In this document: positions 51,844 through 51,883 of the stretch, piece by piece | Position numbering within the stretch: position 1 is the stretch's first letter | Layout: each line of letters opens with the position of its first letter | From: an uncultured Muribaculaceae bacterium | GTDB taxonomy: Bacteria; Bacteroidota; Bacteroidia; Bacteroidales; Muribaculaceae | DNA length: 51,883 bases | Direction: 5' to 3' | Assembly (NCBI GenBank): GCA_934555895.1 | Contig: CAKTFH010000016.1 | Coordinates: 1-51,883, forward strand | Notes under the pieces: generated by a model | Told to the model about the DNA's origin: nothing | Database searches by the model: none | Seen by the model: the letters and a program-made list of their open reading frames with translations, nothing else | Translations under genes and position numbers: made by a program

Positions 51844-51877
51844 AAGCACCGAGGCGATTTGTTTCGTCTCGGTGCTT
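51844..51877 (+). terminator. Intrinsic terminator of the barrel gene
   Basis: AAGCACCGAGGCGA (51844-51857) pairs with TCGTCTCGGTGCTT (51864-51877) with one wobble and a 6-base loop. The window ends 6 bases later, so the T-run cannot be fully seen. Confidence 0.75.
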
Positions 51878-51883
51878 GATTAT

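Noticed and set aside
1..51883. CRISPR arrays, insertion sequences or prophage
   Set aside because: No regularly spaced repeats, transposase, integrase or phage structural gene was seen on either strand.

Overview
The window comes from a Gram-negative gut-type Bacteroidota, most likely order Bacteroidales and possibly Muribaculaceae. The evidence is the mix of TonB-dependent uptake, outer-membrane barrels with TPR partners, MG2-type envelope proteins, DUF3098 next to ftsX and uppP, tRNA genes without encoded CCA, and at least twelve copies of the Bacteroidota -7 promoter element TAnnTTTG placed sensibly in front of genes. The family-level guess is inference. There are no rRNAs, phages, insertion sequences or CRISPR arrays.

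Left part (1-4.6 kb): a truncated AraC-type remnant, a secreted EreA/ChaN-like protein, tRNA-Gln(TTG), the DNA-repair methyltransferase ogt, a GNAT acetyltransferase and a type II NADH dehydrogenase. From 4.6 to 11.9 kb, all on the minus strand, lies a vitamin B12 uptake operon under a clear cobalamin riboswitch: btuB-like receptor, a BtuG-like beta-propeller surface protein, btuF-, btuC- and btuD-like ABC importer genes, and a Cys-rich DUF2284 protein. From 11.9 to 14.6 kb are an EamA exporter coupled to a Fur-family regulator and a heavy-metal permease with a fused HMA domain.

Centre (14.7-25.4 kb): pgeF/yfiH, then a minus-strand operon panC-panD-ffh-folD-capA, an SMR exporter with a lipoprotein, an MG2-type envelope protein, and an AT-rich three-gene cassette (zeta-like kinase, 60-residue partner, PH-domain membrane protein) lying directly downstream of tRNA-Ser(GGA). 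From 25.6 to 32.0 kb a plus-strand cluster encodes a 980-residue TPR protein, an outer-membrane barrel, a degenerate AsnA-like protein and trmD.

Right part (32-51.9 kb): manC, an M3 peptidase, an N-terminal-Cys (C45/choloylglycine-hydrolase-like) enzyme with DUF486, a thioesterase, dprA, a nucleoside phosphorylase, the operon ftsX-DUF3098-uppP-truB-queA-DUF2148, miaB, a CoA-transferase of the succinate/acetate type, a BASS transporter, a Crp/Fnr regulator, a 0.73-kb gene-free stretch holding a candidate ~320-nt non-coding RNA, and a barrel-only OmpA-like protein.

Most of the window is conserved housekeeping and envelope biology. The points most worth following are the AsnA-like protein that has lost most catalytic residues, the zeta-like cassette behind tRNA-Ser, the candidate ncRNA near 50.5 kb, and the unusual features of the B12 locus. 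All functional calls are from reading the sequence by eye; no database search was run.
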